A stretch of 39,544 nt of DNA from Streptomyces eurocidicus. Its GTDB lineage: Bacteria; Actinomycetota; Actinomycetes; Streptomycetales; Streptomycetaceae. The notes under the pieces were generated by a model. It did no database searches and was not told where the DNA came from. It saw only the letters and a program-made list of their open reading frames with translations. Numbering within the stretch: position 1 is the stretch's first letter; the number at the start of each line of letters is the position of its first letter. Below, one piece after another: positions 1-6,930 of the stretch. The DNA is taken from assembly GCF_002891295.1 (NCBI RefSeq), contig NZ_LGUI01000017.1, positions 1-39,544 on the forward strand. The letters are read 5' to 3'. Position numbers and translations under genes: made by a program.

Positions 1-192
1 CACCCAGCCGTGCAGTGCTGTCCACCCCGGCCAGCCTTGGCGCCATCCGCCCTCAGGGGCTGCGACCAGGGCCCCGAGCCGCCGAGGCGTCAAGATCGAG
101 GCACGAGGGGTACCTGAGTTGGTGAGTTGCTGTGCGCGAAGCCCGAACATGCGCTACGGTGTTTCTCGTTGGAGCTCGCAGTAGCGAGGTCC

Positions 193-476
193 GACGCTCC
201 CCGCGCATGCGGGGGTGGCCCACAAGGGCCGCAGCGCGACACGTGGTGCGTGATCTGGTCCCCGCGCATGCGGGGTTGGCCCTCAAGGGCTGCAACGCAA
301 CATTTGGTCCCCGCGCATGCGGGGGTGGCCCCTCGACAGTTTCAACGGTCCTGCCTGGGTCTTTCCCCGCGTTAGCGGGGATGAGTAAAACTGCTCCGCG
401 TAAGCGGAGGTGAGCCCGCCGGGTTGGGGATACCCAAACCGTTAGGCCAAATGCTCCGCGCAGGCGGAGACACGAA
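193..476. CRISPR. Degenerate CRISPR-like hairpin repeats (type I-E-like)
   Basis: Six short palindromic units lie at about 196–221, 257–282, 306–331, 363–387, 393–417 and 452–476. The first three share ccccgcgcatgcggggg plus a trailing tggccc. The fourth, ccccgcgttagcggggatgag, is close to the classical I-E repeat. Units five and six keep the stem by paired changes (ctccgc/gcggag). Stem starts are spaced 61, 49, 56, 29 and 60 bases apart, so only two intervals match the I-E period of 61. The sequence after the first two units is also related (caagggc-gca-cgc), unlike unique spacers. No cas genes are visible. This could be a decayed array, a host flank or a phage repeat family. Nothing else gene-like is seen in bases 1–505. 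Confidence 0.4.
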
Positions 477-504
477 ACCCCCGGGGCTCATCACCGGGGG
501 TTTC
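474..504. terminator. Bidirectional terminator hairpin after the lysis genes
   Basis: A perfect 10-base stem (aaacccccgg at 475–484, ccgggggttt at 494–503) encloses a 9-base loop. It lies 14 bases beyond the holin stop codon, so it probably ends the leftward late transcript. The T-run is short, which is common in high-GC actinomycete terminators. Confidence 0.6.
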
Positions 505-517
505 GGCATTCCCGCCC

Positions 518-757
518 TTAGGTGCCACTGTCGCGGGCGTTTGCGGTCTTCGCGTTCTCCACCCGCTGTGTCACCTCGCCCGCGCCCAGGAGCGCGGCCA
601 CCAAGGCCAGAACGGTCTCCTGGGGGATGCTCACGTACTCCGCGACCAAGGCCACGGCCGCCGCGGCGACGCTGTACAGCCGGGCCGGGTGCTGCCGGGC
701 GAAGTCCGTCAGGGAGAGCGCGGAGGCCGGGCCGCGGTGCTTTCCTCGGTCACCCAT
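518..757 (-). CDS. Putative holin
   Basis: A 79-residue protein with one clear hydrophobic segment (residues about 28–62, with VAAAAVALVAEYVSI and VLALVAALLGAGE) between a basic N-terminus and a charged C-terminus. That layout fits a small actinophage holin, which would form the membrane lesion that releases or activates the endolysin. Its ATG overlaps the endolysin stop (TAATG), so the two are translationally coupled, and the stop is followed by a strong terminator. The function rests on size, hydrophobicity and position; no family signature is visible. A second membrane protein two genes upstream could share or replace this role. Confidence 0.6.
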   Translation of the reverse strand: MGDRGKHRGPASALSLTDFARQHPARLYSVAAAAVALVAEYVSIPQETVLALVAALLGAGEVTQRVENAKTANARDSGT

Positions 758-1599
758 TAGGCCGCCTTCCCGAATTCACGCTTCAGGCGCGCGAGCTGCT
801 GGGAGCCCGGGATGCCGTCCGCGTCCGCGCCACGGTCGCCGATCTTGATCTGGTACTTCCGCATCGACTTGGTGTCGGCGGACGTCCATACCGGGCCGGG
901 GCCCTCGGTGTAGGCGGAGCAGCCGGCCGTGACGAGCATCTTCCCGAGGCGCATGATGTGGTCGCCGCGTGCGCCCGGCCCGTAGGCAAGGCCGTCGATG
1001 ACGACCGTGCCGGCGGTCGGCTGGTCCGGCTTCGAGCCGCCGCGGGGAAGGTCTTCCTCACCCGCCTCCTGGCCGAAGAAGGTGACCCCGTCGAAGCCCT
1101 TCCAGGCCGGATCGGCCACGACGATGCCCTCGGGGTAATCCGGGTACCCGTAGCCGTAAACGTAAGAACTGTGGCGCTGATACGTCTTCTCGTACACCCC
1201 GTCGCCTTCCGGGCTGCCGGTGGTGTTGGTGTTCCCGGAGATGGTCTGGATGGTGTCGGCGTCGTAGCCGGTCACGATGCCGACATGGGTGCCGCCTTCG
1301 GAGCCGAAATAGACGACGGCGCCGACAGCCGGGTACTCCGAGAAACGGCTCTGATCCTCGAACCAGCTCACGCCTTCGAGGCAGGACGCGGTGACGGGGG
1401 CGAGGGCGGCCGCACCGGCCTGCCGGAAAGCCCAGGAAACGAAAACATGACACCAGGGCTCACGGTCGTCACTGACCCAGTCCAGGCCAGGGACCTGGGC
1501 GGCGTACTTCTCGGTGTTGTCCCAGTGACCGCCCGAGAAACCTTCCTGATACCCGAGCTCGTCACGGGCAATGCTGATGACCTGCTGTGCTACAGAAAT
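757..1599 (-). CDS. Endolysin, CHAP domain, apparent ATT start
   Basis: A 280-residue cell-wall hydrolase. The N-terminal CHAP amidase/peptidase domain (about residues 1–150) shows the catalytic cysteine in EPWCHVFVSW and the histidine in GGTHVGIVTGY. The C-terminal part (about 190–280) looks like a peptidoglycan-binding region. The usual start codons in this frame would delete the cysteine: the first GTG, at 1371, lies after it. Coding similarity continues up to ISVAQQVISIARDELGY, which matches the normal N-terminus of Streptomyces phage endolysins. There the codon is ATT (1599–1597), seven bases after AAGGAG. I therefore place the start at ATT, although a sequencing error in an ATG is possible. 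The gene lies 27 bases after a strong terminator, so its expression may depend on readthrough. Confidence 0.85.
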   Translation of the reverse strand: MSVAQQVISIARDELGYQEGFSGGHWDNTEKYAAQVPGLDWVSDDREPWCHVFVSWAFRQAGAAALAPVTASCLEGVSWFEDQSRFSEYPAVGAVVYFGSEGGTHVGIVTGYDADTIQTISGNTNTTGSPEGDGVYEKTYQRHSSYVYGYGYPDYPEGIVVADPAWKGFDGVTFFGQEAGEEDLPRGGSKPDQPTAGTVVIDGLAYGPGARGDHIMRLGKMLVTAGCSAYTEGPGPVWTSADTKSMRKYQIKIGDRGADADGIPGSQQLARLKREFGKAA

Positions 1600-1625
1600 G
1601 CGTGTTCTCCTTGATTTGGGGCATG

Positions 1626-1646
1626 AAAAAGCCCGCCGAGGCGGGC
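1626..1646 (-). terminator. Rho-independent terminator upstream of the endolysin
   Basis: On the minus strand a gcccgc/gcgggc stem with a 4-base loop is followed by a run of five T. It sits between the coiled-coil membrane protein and the endolysin. It would cut leftward transcripts before the endolysin unless they are antiterminated. Confidence 0.8.
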
Positions 1647-1667
1647 ATCAGATGGGGGTTAGTTCGT

Positions 1668-1946
1668 TCACCCTGCCGGGGCATGCGGAATGCGGGCAGG
1701 GTCCAGGGCGGTGAGGAGGGCGATCAGCCGGGCGTTCTCCGCCTCGATGCGCGTCAGGCGCTCCTTGATCTCCGTCAGGTCCTCCTGAAGCCGGTCAGCG
1801 CGCGCCTTCTGGGCTTCCGCCTCGCTCCGCCAGACCTCGGCGGTCTTCGCTTCCTTCGAGGCCCGCAGGACCACGAAGCCGCCGATCACGGTGGCCAGGA
1901 TCCCGACGAAACCGAAGAGGTCCAGTAAGAGATTCGAATTGCTCAC
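1668..1946 (-). CDS. Small membrane protein with coiled coil, possible second holin
   Basis: A 92-residue protein starting at GTG (1946), eight bases after AGGAGG. Residues about 4–24 (LLLDLFGFVGILATVIGGFVVL) form one transmembrane helix. The rest is a heptad-rich coiled coil (SEAEAQKARADRLQEDL, EIKERLTRIEAENARLIALL). Actinophages often place such a one-helix protein beside the endolysin as a holin, holin partner or membrane-disruption protein. A longer reading frame upstream of GTG exists but lacks a good ribosome site. The gene is followed directly by a terminator, so it may be expressed apart from the endolysin–holin pair. Confidence 0.65.
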   Translation of the reverse strand: MSNSNLLLDLFGFVGILATVIGGFVVLRASKEAKTAEVWRSEAEAQKARADRLQEDLTEIKERLTRIEAENARLIALLTALDPARIPHAPAG

Positions 1947-2148
1947 GTGCTCCTCCTGAAGCGTGTGTTCTGCAACCCGGTGAATGCGCCTCTTCGCTGT
2001 ATGGCCGGTGGGTCGCATGGGCGGCCGTACAGTGCGCTGGGGGACCAAGCCGCCCGTAAAGGAAAAGTTGCGGGTTTCCCGAAAGGGTTCTCATGTGACC
2101 CCCGAACCGTGGAAGGATCCCCGTGTGCCTAACACAGGAGATGATTCC

Positions 2149-2358
2149 GTGACCACGGTGAATGAACCCTTCGAATACCAGGACCTGGAGGCCGAAGCGC
2201 ACAAAGAGTTCTACGACAGAATTAAGGCAATCTACAGTGACGTAGTTGCGCAGCACTGCGCCGACGAGGAAGGGTGGCCCCTCGTCCTTGAAGCCCTGAC
2301 AGAGACTCGCGAAGCTATTCAGTCCCTTCGCGAGCGTGCTAAAAGCTCCCGGAAGTGA
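2149..2358 (+). CDS. Small plus-strand hypothetical protein
   Basis: A 69-residue acidic protein of unknown function, beginning GTG ACC ACG after ACAGGAG with an 8-base spacer. It is predicted mostly helical (LEAEAHKEFYDRIKAIYSDVV, then ETREAIQSLRERAK). No domain was recognised. It runs opposite to the surrounding late genes and ends one base from the convergent stop of the tail protein at 2360. The 200 bases upstream are non-coding and must hold its promoter; TTGCGG with a weak TCATGT is the best candidate I can see. The orientation and private leader suggest a moron-type gene expressed independently of the lytic cycle. Confidence 0.6.
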   Translation: MTTVNEPFEYQDLEAEAHKEFYDRIKAIYSDVVAQHCADEEGWPLVLEALTETREAIQSLRERAKSSRK

Positions 2359-2359
2359 T

Positions 2360-2917
2360 CTAGGCCGGCCCGCCCAGCAGGACAGCGGAAAAATGATTGA
2401 GCTGGCTGCTGGTGCGGGAGCCGGCTGAGACCTCCCACTCGCCCGTGCCCGGCACGGCGAAGGCCCTAAGGCTCACCCGGTCGCCCCGGGTCGCGTGCAC
2501 CACGCCCCGCAGGGAGCAGGTGAGGTAAGTGCCGGGGATGATCACCGAGTTGTAGGAGCGGAGCCACTCCTTCTCGCCCTGCCCGGTCTGGGCCACCACG
2601 GTGAGAACGAGGGCGGGGCGCCGGGTGATGTCCTTCGGCGACAGGGCGGTGAAGTCGCCGGTCACGAAGTACGTGCCGGTCGTCGGCACGGTGAAGGTGT
2701 CCGGGGTGTTCGTCCAGCCGCCCGAGGATTCGACCGCGTCCCACGCGAGGGTCTTGAAGCCCCCGGTGTCGGGGACGTTCTTCACCGTGCTGACTCCGGC
2801 GGCGGCCAGCCGGGCCGGGTTGGCCAGCTGGTTCAGCGGGTCACGGACGCGGGCGTTCATCTTCGCCGCGTCGGCCAGGTCCCGGGGGGACCAGTACGGG
2901 AAGTCCACGGCGGTCAT
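2360..2917 (-). CDS. Tail-tip jelly-roll protein (receptor-binding candidate)
   Basis: A 185-residue protein whose ATG overlaps the stop of the upstream gene (ATGA). The N-terminal helix (SPRDLADAAKMNARVRDPLN) is followed by a beta-rich C1q/TNF-like module with recognisable steps: FTVPTTGTYFVTGDF, a central RRPALVLTVVAQ strand, HATRGDRVSLRAF and a closing FSAVLLGG. The same helix-plus-jelly-roll plan occurs twice more in the next protein upstream. Modules of this kind form trimeric heads that bind host surface glycans in siphoviruses. It is the most distal structural gene before lysis, where receptor-binding proteins are usual. The receptor is unknown. Confidence 0.6.
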   Translation of the reverse strand: MTAVDFPYWSPRDLADAAKMNARVRDPLNQLANPARLAAAGVSTVKNVPDTGGFKTLAWDAVESSGGWTNTPDTFTVPTTGTYFVTGDFTALSPKDITRRPALVLTVVAQTGQGEKEWLRSYNSVIIPGTYLTCSLRGVVHATRGDRVSLRAFAVPGTGEWEVSAGSRTSSQLNHFSAVLLGGPA

Positions 2918-4053
2918 CCCTTCATTCCGGTGGCGGCGGGGGCGAGCATCACCGCGGAGAACCCGTTCCACCGCTCGTCGCGGATGTCGTTACCGAAGGC
3001 CCCCCACGACAGCCCTGTACCGGTACCGAGGAAGGCGGTCGAAAGCTGGTCTCCCCTGGCCAGGAACACCGGCTCCGTGCCGCTGATCGCCGTCGGATAC
3101 GTCGACCTCGTGTTCTGCCGCTGACGCAAGGAGATGAGGTTTCCGTTGCGGAGCAGGTGCACCTGGTAGGAGCCGAAGGCGCCCTCCGGGCCATCCCGCT
3201 GCGTCGCCACGGAGAGGGCGACCAGGTACACGCCCGTCGCGGGCGCGGTGACCGTGGCGCCGTCCCGGCCGAGCACCCACCCACCCGACTCCTCGAACCC
3301 CGCGTTCGACCACCCGACCCTTACCGTCTGGTTCGACGGGGCGCTGTAGGGCAGCGTCGAGCGCAGCGAAAACCGCGGGGGGTTGTACAGGGAAGTGAGG
3401 GGGTCGCTGAGGCGGGCCCGCATCAGGGCCGGAGTCACCCGCTCACCATCCCGCCAGTCCCCGGCCGGCACGAACGGCGTCGACCCTGCGGAGAAGCCAG
3501 CACTGGGCGCGGCCATCCACGCCCCGAAGACCGTCTCCCACTCGCCGGCCTGGACCGTGTAGGAGCTGCTGGGCACGCCGGCCTCCAGGTACACGGCGAC
3601 CCCGATCACGTCGCCGGCCGTCAGGTGGGCGATCGTGGCGGCTGAGACGATCTGGATGTCGTGGGATTGCTGGACGATTTCTCGGACCGTGGCCACGCTG
3701 GCCACCCCGGCGCTCGTGCGCCGGAGCACGTGGAGGATCACGCCGTCCCCGTAGGGCTGGGTGGGCCCGGACTTCACGCTCACGCTGCCGGACAGGACGT
3801 ACACCCCGCTGTCCGGGACGGTGAACCACCTCCGGTCGCCGTCGGCGACGAACGTCTTCGTCTCCAAGGTGGCCCACCGGACGAGGGTGGAGGAGCCGCG
3901 GGTGACCGTCTGGCCGGGGGCCGCGCCCCGGCAGGAAAGCCGGGGCATATCGGCGAGGTAGCGAAGCGGGTCGCGCACCTGGCTGTTCAGCTTCTGGGCG
4001 GTGATGATCTCCCGCTGCGCCCACGTGTCGATGGGGGGTACTGCCAAATTCAC
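2914..4053 (-). CDS. Tail protein with two tandem jelly-roll modules
   Basis: A 379-residue protein made of two copies of one module. Residues about 1–180 run from DTWAQREIITAQKLNSQVRDPL through FTVPDSGVYVLSGSV to GEWETVFGAWMAAP. Residues about 190–379 run from GDWRDGERVTPALMRARLSDPL through TVTAPATGVYLVALSV to WNGFSAVMLAPA. Each has a helix ending R-DPL, a short linker and a C1q/TNF-like beta sandwich. The closing strand resembles that of the downstream protein. The start is set at GTG (4053), overlapping the previous stop; TTG at 4047, five bases after GGAG, is an equally good choice. The likely role is host recognition at the tail tip. Confidence 0.65.
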   Translation of the reverse strand: MNLAVPPIDTWAQREIITAQKLNSQVRDPLRYLADMPRLSCRGAAPGQTVTRGSSTLVRWATLETKTFVADGDRRWFTVPDSGVYVLSGSVSVKSGPTQPYGDGVILHVLRRTSAGVASVATVREIVQQSHDIQIVSAATIAHLTAGDVIGVAVYLEAGVPSSSYTVQAGEWETVFGAWMAAPSAGFSAGSTPFVPAGDWRDGERVTPALMRARLSDPLTSLYNPPRFSLRSTLPYSAPSNQTVRVGWSNAGFEESGGWVLGRDGATVTAPATGVYLVALSVATQRDGPEGAFGSYQVHLLRNGNLISLRQRQNTRSTYPTAISGTEPVFLARGDQLSTAFLGTGTGLSWGAFGNDIRDERWNGFSAVMLAPAATGMKG

Positions 4054-4880
4054 TCCAGGTAGGTCGTAGTGCCAAGGACGGATGCCCGGTCGTCGCCGAG
4101 AATCCAGGTCGGCCGGCCATCGCTGCGGCCGGGAATCGTGATGACCGCGACCGCGGCCGTCTCCACCGTCGTATCCAGCCGCAGCGCCCCAGGAGAGGCG
4201 CCCGCGCCGGGGGTGTCCGCGGTCATCAGGCTGATCTGCTGCGTCCCGAACCTGCCGAGTCGCTGAGCTCGGGGGATGACGCCGTCCGGCCATGCCGCCC
4301 CGGTCAAGGTGTCGGAGACGGTCAGCACCGCGTACAGGGTCGTGTAGTCCTGGGAGGCGTCCAGCGGCACCTGGTTCACGCCCAGGTGCTCGGTGATGCC
4401 GACCACCGGGGTCAGGGAGACGCTCGCCGTGTCGCCGCCCCGGTAGAGGAGATTCATGACCGCCGTGGTCGTGCTCCCGGCCGTGTCCCACACGGTGGTG
4501 GACCCCCGGGAGGGCTCCCACGGCCACACCGCGACGAGTAAACGGACCCCCGAGCGCAGGGTGTAGACGGTGGGCAGGACCCCGGCCGGTGCCAGCAGCG
4601 GCGACGGCAGCGCCGCCCCGCCCTGCTGCGCACAGACCGACACCACCAGGTCCCCGGTCCGTACATCCGCCGGAACCGGCAGCTCCGCCACGTCACCGGA
4701 GACGATGGAGGAGGCATTGCCCGCGTAGGACGGGAACTCGCGCGGCGGAGGGGCCCCGGTGCGCCACTCGGCACCGTCCCAGTACAGGGGCGTCGCCGCG
4801 CGCCATGTGGTCCCGTCGAAGACCTGAGGGGTCCGGTCGACCCAGGTCTTCCCGTCGAAGGCGAGCACCTGGTTAGCCAT
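4050..4880 (-). CDS. Minor tail protein, full-length copy of a duplicated pair
   Basis: A 276-residue protein with a repeat-like N-terminus (FDGKTWVDRTPQVFDGTTWR, then YWDGAEWRTGAPPPREFPSY), typical of phage tail proteins carrying short 'W' repeats. A beta-rich region follows that reads as a single jelly-roll sandwich (DLVVSVCAQQGG, VRLLVAVWPWE, YTTLYAVLTVSD, AAVAVITIPGR). The family is unknown to me. The first 168 residues recur almost unchanged in the truncated gene at 5631–6167, because a 1287-bp tandem duplication covers them. Residues about 167–276 occur only here. Its ATG overlaps the stop of the upstream gene. Confidence 0.6.
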   Translation of the reverse strand: MANQVLAFDGKTWVDRTPQVFDGTTWRAATPLYWDGAEWRTGAPPPREFPSYAGNASSIVSGDVAELPVPADVRTGDLVVSVCAQQGGAALPSPLLAPAGVLPTVYTLRSGVRLLVAVWPWEPSRGSTTVWDTAGSTTTAVMNLLYRGGDTASVSLTPVVGITEHLGVNQVPLDASQDYTTLYAVLTVSDTLTGAAWPDGVIPRAQRLGRFGTQQISLMTADTPGAGASPGALRLDTTVETAAVAVITIPGRSDGRPTWILGDDRASVLGTTTYLE

Positions 4881-5631
4881 ACTTCACCCAGACGTCCCCG
4901 GCACGCGGGGCGGCCGGCGGCAGGGGGCCGGAGAAAACGCGGGCAGTGCCGAGATTCGAGGCCGTGATGGTGCCGGAGCTGATCACCGAGCCGTCCCCCT
5001 TCACCTGGAAGACGGCGCCTTCGTTCGCGGGACTCGCCGCCGTGGAGGACACGTTGATGACGGTCTGCCCGGGGCCGTATCCGGGGGCGCCGATACACAA
5101 GGGCGCCTTCTTGCCGATGGTGTCGAGGTAGAGGGCCCCGGTGCTGCGGAGCCGGGTGCGCTCGGTGCCGTCGGCGGTCCGCAGACGGATCACGTTTCCG
5201 GTGGAGTCGTCGGTGACGACGGCGGACAGCCAGGTGTCCCCGACCGGGGACTGCACCTCCGTGCCCCGGGCCGGCAGGTACCCGGACAGACGCTCGTCGG
5301 TGTACGCCCGCGACTGGTGCGGGTCGGTGTCGAGCAGGTGCTTGCGGAGCCGGTCGCCGACCGTCACGGACACCAGGGCGATACGGCCGACGCCGAAGTC
5401 CACCCAGACCCGTTCGGCGTCGTTCGGCGGACCGTAGAAGGAGGGGACGAAGCCGCGGACGTCGGCGACGAGCTGAATGATGGGTGCGCCGTCAACGTCG
5501 GTCAGGTCAGTGAGCTGCCGGGCCCCGTCCGAGGGCCCGTCCCAGACGGTACCGACCGCCCCGGGGACGCGCCGGCCGTCGATGTCCTCCGCCACATCAG
5601 CGGTCGTCCCGCCAAAGAGATTACGTGCCAT
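4873..5631 (-). CDS. Minor tail/fibre protein, duplicate copy 1
   Basis: A 252-residue protein beginning MARNLFGGTTADVAEDIDG. The middle contains GVGRIALVSVTVGDRLRKHL and HQSRAYTDERLSGYLP, then a beta-rich C-terminus ending GDVWVKYG. The opening and the ADGTERTRLRSTGALYLDT stretch are typical of actinophage fibre or baseplate accessory proteins. It is nearly identical to the protein at 6160–6918, exactly 1287 bases away. Differences cluster in the last 25 residues (ARVFSGPLPPAAPRAGD here, ARLSSGPLPPPAPRTGD there). ATG follows AAGGAGG by about 8 bases and overlaps the preceding stop (TGATG). Confidence 0.6.
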   Translation of the reverse strand: MARNLFGGTTADVAEDIDGRRVPGAVGTVWDGPSDGARQLTDLTDVDGAPIIQLVADVRGFVPSFYGPPNDAERVWVDFGVGRIALVSVTVGDRLRKHLLDTDPHQSRAYTDERLSGYLPARGTEVQSPVGDTWLSAVVTDDSTGNVIRLRTADGTERTRLRSTGALYLDTIGKKAPLCIGAPGYGPGQTVINVSSTAASPANEGAVFQVKGDGSVISSGTITASNLGTARVFSGPLPPAAPRAGDVWVKYG

Positions 5632-6167
5632 CAGGGCACCTCCTTATTCGCTGAAGACGTTGGCTTCGTCAGGTGCTCGGTGATGCCGACCACCGGGGTC
5701 AGGGAGACGCTCGCCGTGTCGCCGCCCCGGTAGAGGAGATTCATGACCGCCGTGGTCGTGCTCCCTGCCGTGTCCCACACGGTGGTGGCCCCCCGGGAGG
5801 GCTCCCACGGCCACACCGCCACGAGTAAACGGACCCCCGAGCGCAGGGTGTAGACGGTGGGCAGGACCCCGGCCGGCGCCAGCAGCGGCGACGGCAGCGC
5901 CGCCCCGCCCTGCTGCGCACAGACCGACACCACCAGGTCCCCGGTCCGTACATCCGCCGGAACAGGCAGCTCCGCCACGTCACCGGAGACGAGGGAGGAG
6001 GCATTGCCCGCGTAGGACGGGAACTCGCGCGGCGGAGGGGCCCCGGTGCGCCACTCGGCACCGTCCCAGTACAGGGGCGTCGCCGCGCGCCACGTGCTCC
6101 CGTCGAAGACCTGCGGGGTCCGGTCGACCCAGGTCTTCCCGTCGTAGATCAGGACCTGGTTAGCCAA
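5631..6167 (-). CDS. Truncated duplicate of the minor tail protein
   Basis: A 178-residue version of the 276-residue protein at 4050–4880. Residues 1–166 are nearly identical to it. At the duplication junction (5669/5670) the reading frame runs into sequence copied from the 3' end of the gene at 6931–8004, read in another frame, and ends with a new tail, TKPTSSANKEVP. The lost part is the C-terminal third. It keeps its ATG and overlaps its neighbour as the full copy does, so it is probably still translated. It may be a partner subunit or simply the scar of a recent duplication. Confidence 0.65.
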   Translation of the reverse strand: MANQVLIYDGKTWVDRTPQVFDGSTWRAATPLYWDGAEWRTGAPPPREFPSYAGNASSLVSGDVAELPVPADVRTGDLVVSVCAQQGGAALPSPLLAPAGVLPTVYTLRSGVRLLVAVWPWEPSRGATTVWDTAGSTTTAVMNLLYRGGDTASVSLTPVVGITEHLTKPTSSANKEVP

Positions 6168-6918
6168 GCTTCACCCACACGTCCCCGGTCCGTGGAGCCG
6201 GTGGCGGCAGCGGCCCGGACGACAGCCGGGCGTTGCCCAGGTTCGAGGCGGTGACCGTCCCGGAGCTGATCACCGAGCCGTCCCCCTTCACCTGGAAGAC
6301 GGCGCCTTCGTTCGCGGGGCTCGCCGCCGTGGAGCTGACGTTGATGACGGTCTGCCCGGGGCCGTATCCGGGGGCGCCGATGCACAAGGGCGCCTTCTTG
6401 CCGATGGTGTCGAGGTAGAGGGCCCCGGTGTTGCGGAGCCGGGTGCGCTCGGTGCCGTCGGCGGTCCGCAGACGGATCACGTTTCCGGTGGAGTCGTCGG
6501 TGACGACGGCGGAGAGCCAGGTGTCCCCGACCGGGGACTGCACCTCCGTGCCCCGGGTCGGCAGGTACCCGGACAGACGCTCGTCGGTGTACGCCCGCGA
6601 CTGGTGCGGGTCGGTGTCGAGCAGGTGCTTGCGGAGCCGGTCGCCGACCGTCACGGACACCAGGGCGATACGGCCGACGCCGAAGTCCACCCAGACCCGT
6701 TCGGCGTCGTTGGCCGGGCCGTAGAAGGAGGGGACGAAGCCGCGGACGTCGGCGACGAGCTGGATGATGGGTGCGCCGTCGACGTCGGTCAGGTCGGTGA
6801 GCTGCCGGGCCCCGTCCGAGGGGCCGTCCCAGACGGTACCGACGGCCCCGGGGACGCGCCGGCCATCGATGTCCTCCGCCACATCAGCGGTCGTCCCGCC
6901 AAAGAGATTACGTGCCAT
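6160..6918 (-). CDS. Minor tail/fibre protein, duplicate copy 2
   Basis: A 252-residue paralogue of the protein at 4873–5631 with only a handful of substitutions, for example PTRGTE instead of PARGTE and RNTGALY instead of RSTGALY. The ATG, the AAGGAGG ribosome site and about 30 bases of leader are the same in both copies, because the duplication boundary lies just upstream, at 6956. This is probably the original leader, since the gene sits directly downstream of the intact 6931–8004 gene. Both copies are uninterrupted, so both products may be made. Confidence 0.6.
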   Translation of the reverse strand: MARNLFGGTTADVAEDIDGRRVPGAVGTVWDGPSDGARQLTDLTDVDGAPIIQLVADVRGFVPSFYGPANDAERVWVDFGVGRIALVSVTVGDRLRKHLLDTDPHQSRAYTDERLSGYLPTRGTEVQSPVGDTWLSAVVTDDSTGNVIRLRTADGTERTRLRNTGALYLDTIGKKAPLCIGAPGYGPGQTVINVSSTAASPANEGAVFQVKGDGSVISSGTVTASNLGNARLSSGPLPPPAPRTGDVWVKLG

Positions 6919-6930
6919 CAGGGCACCTCC

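Noticed and set aside
424..1614. A 396-codon plus-strand frame opposite the endolysin
   Set aside because: It is the GC-rich shadow of the endolysin; the minus strand shows clear CHAP motifs and overlaps its neighbours properly.
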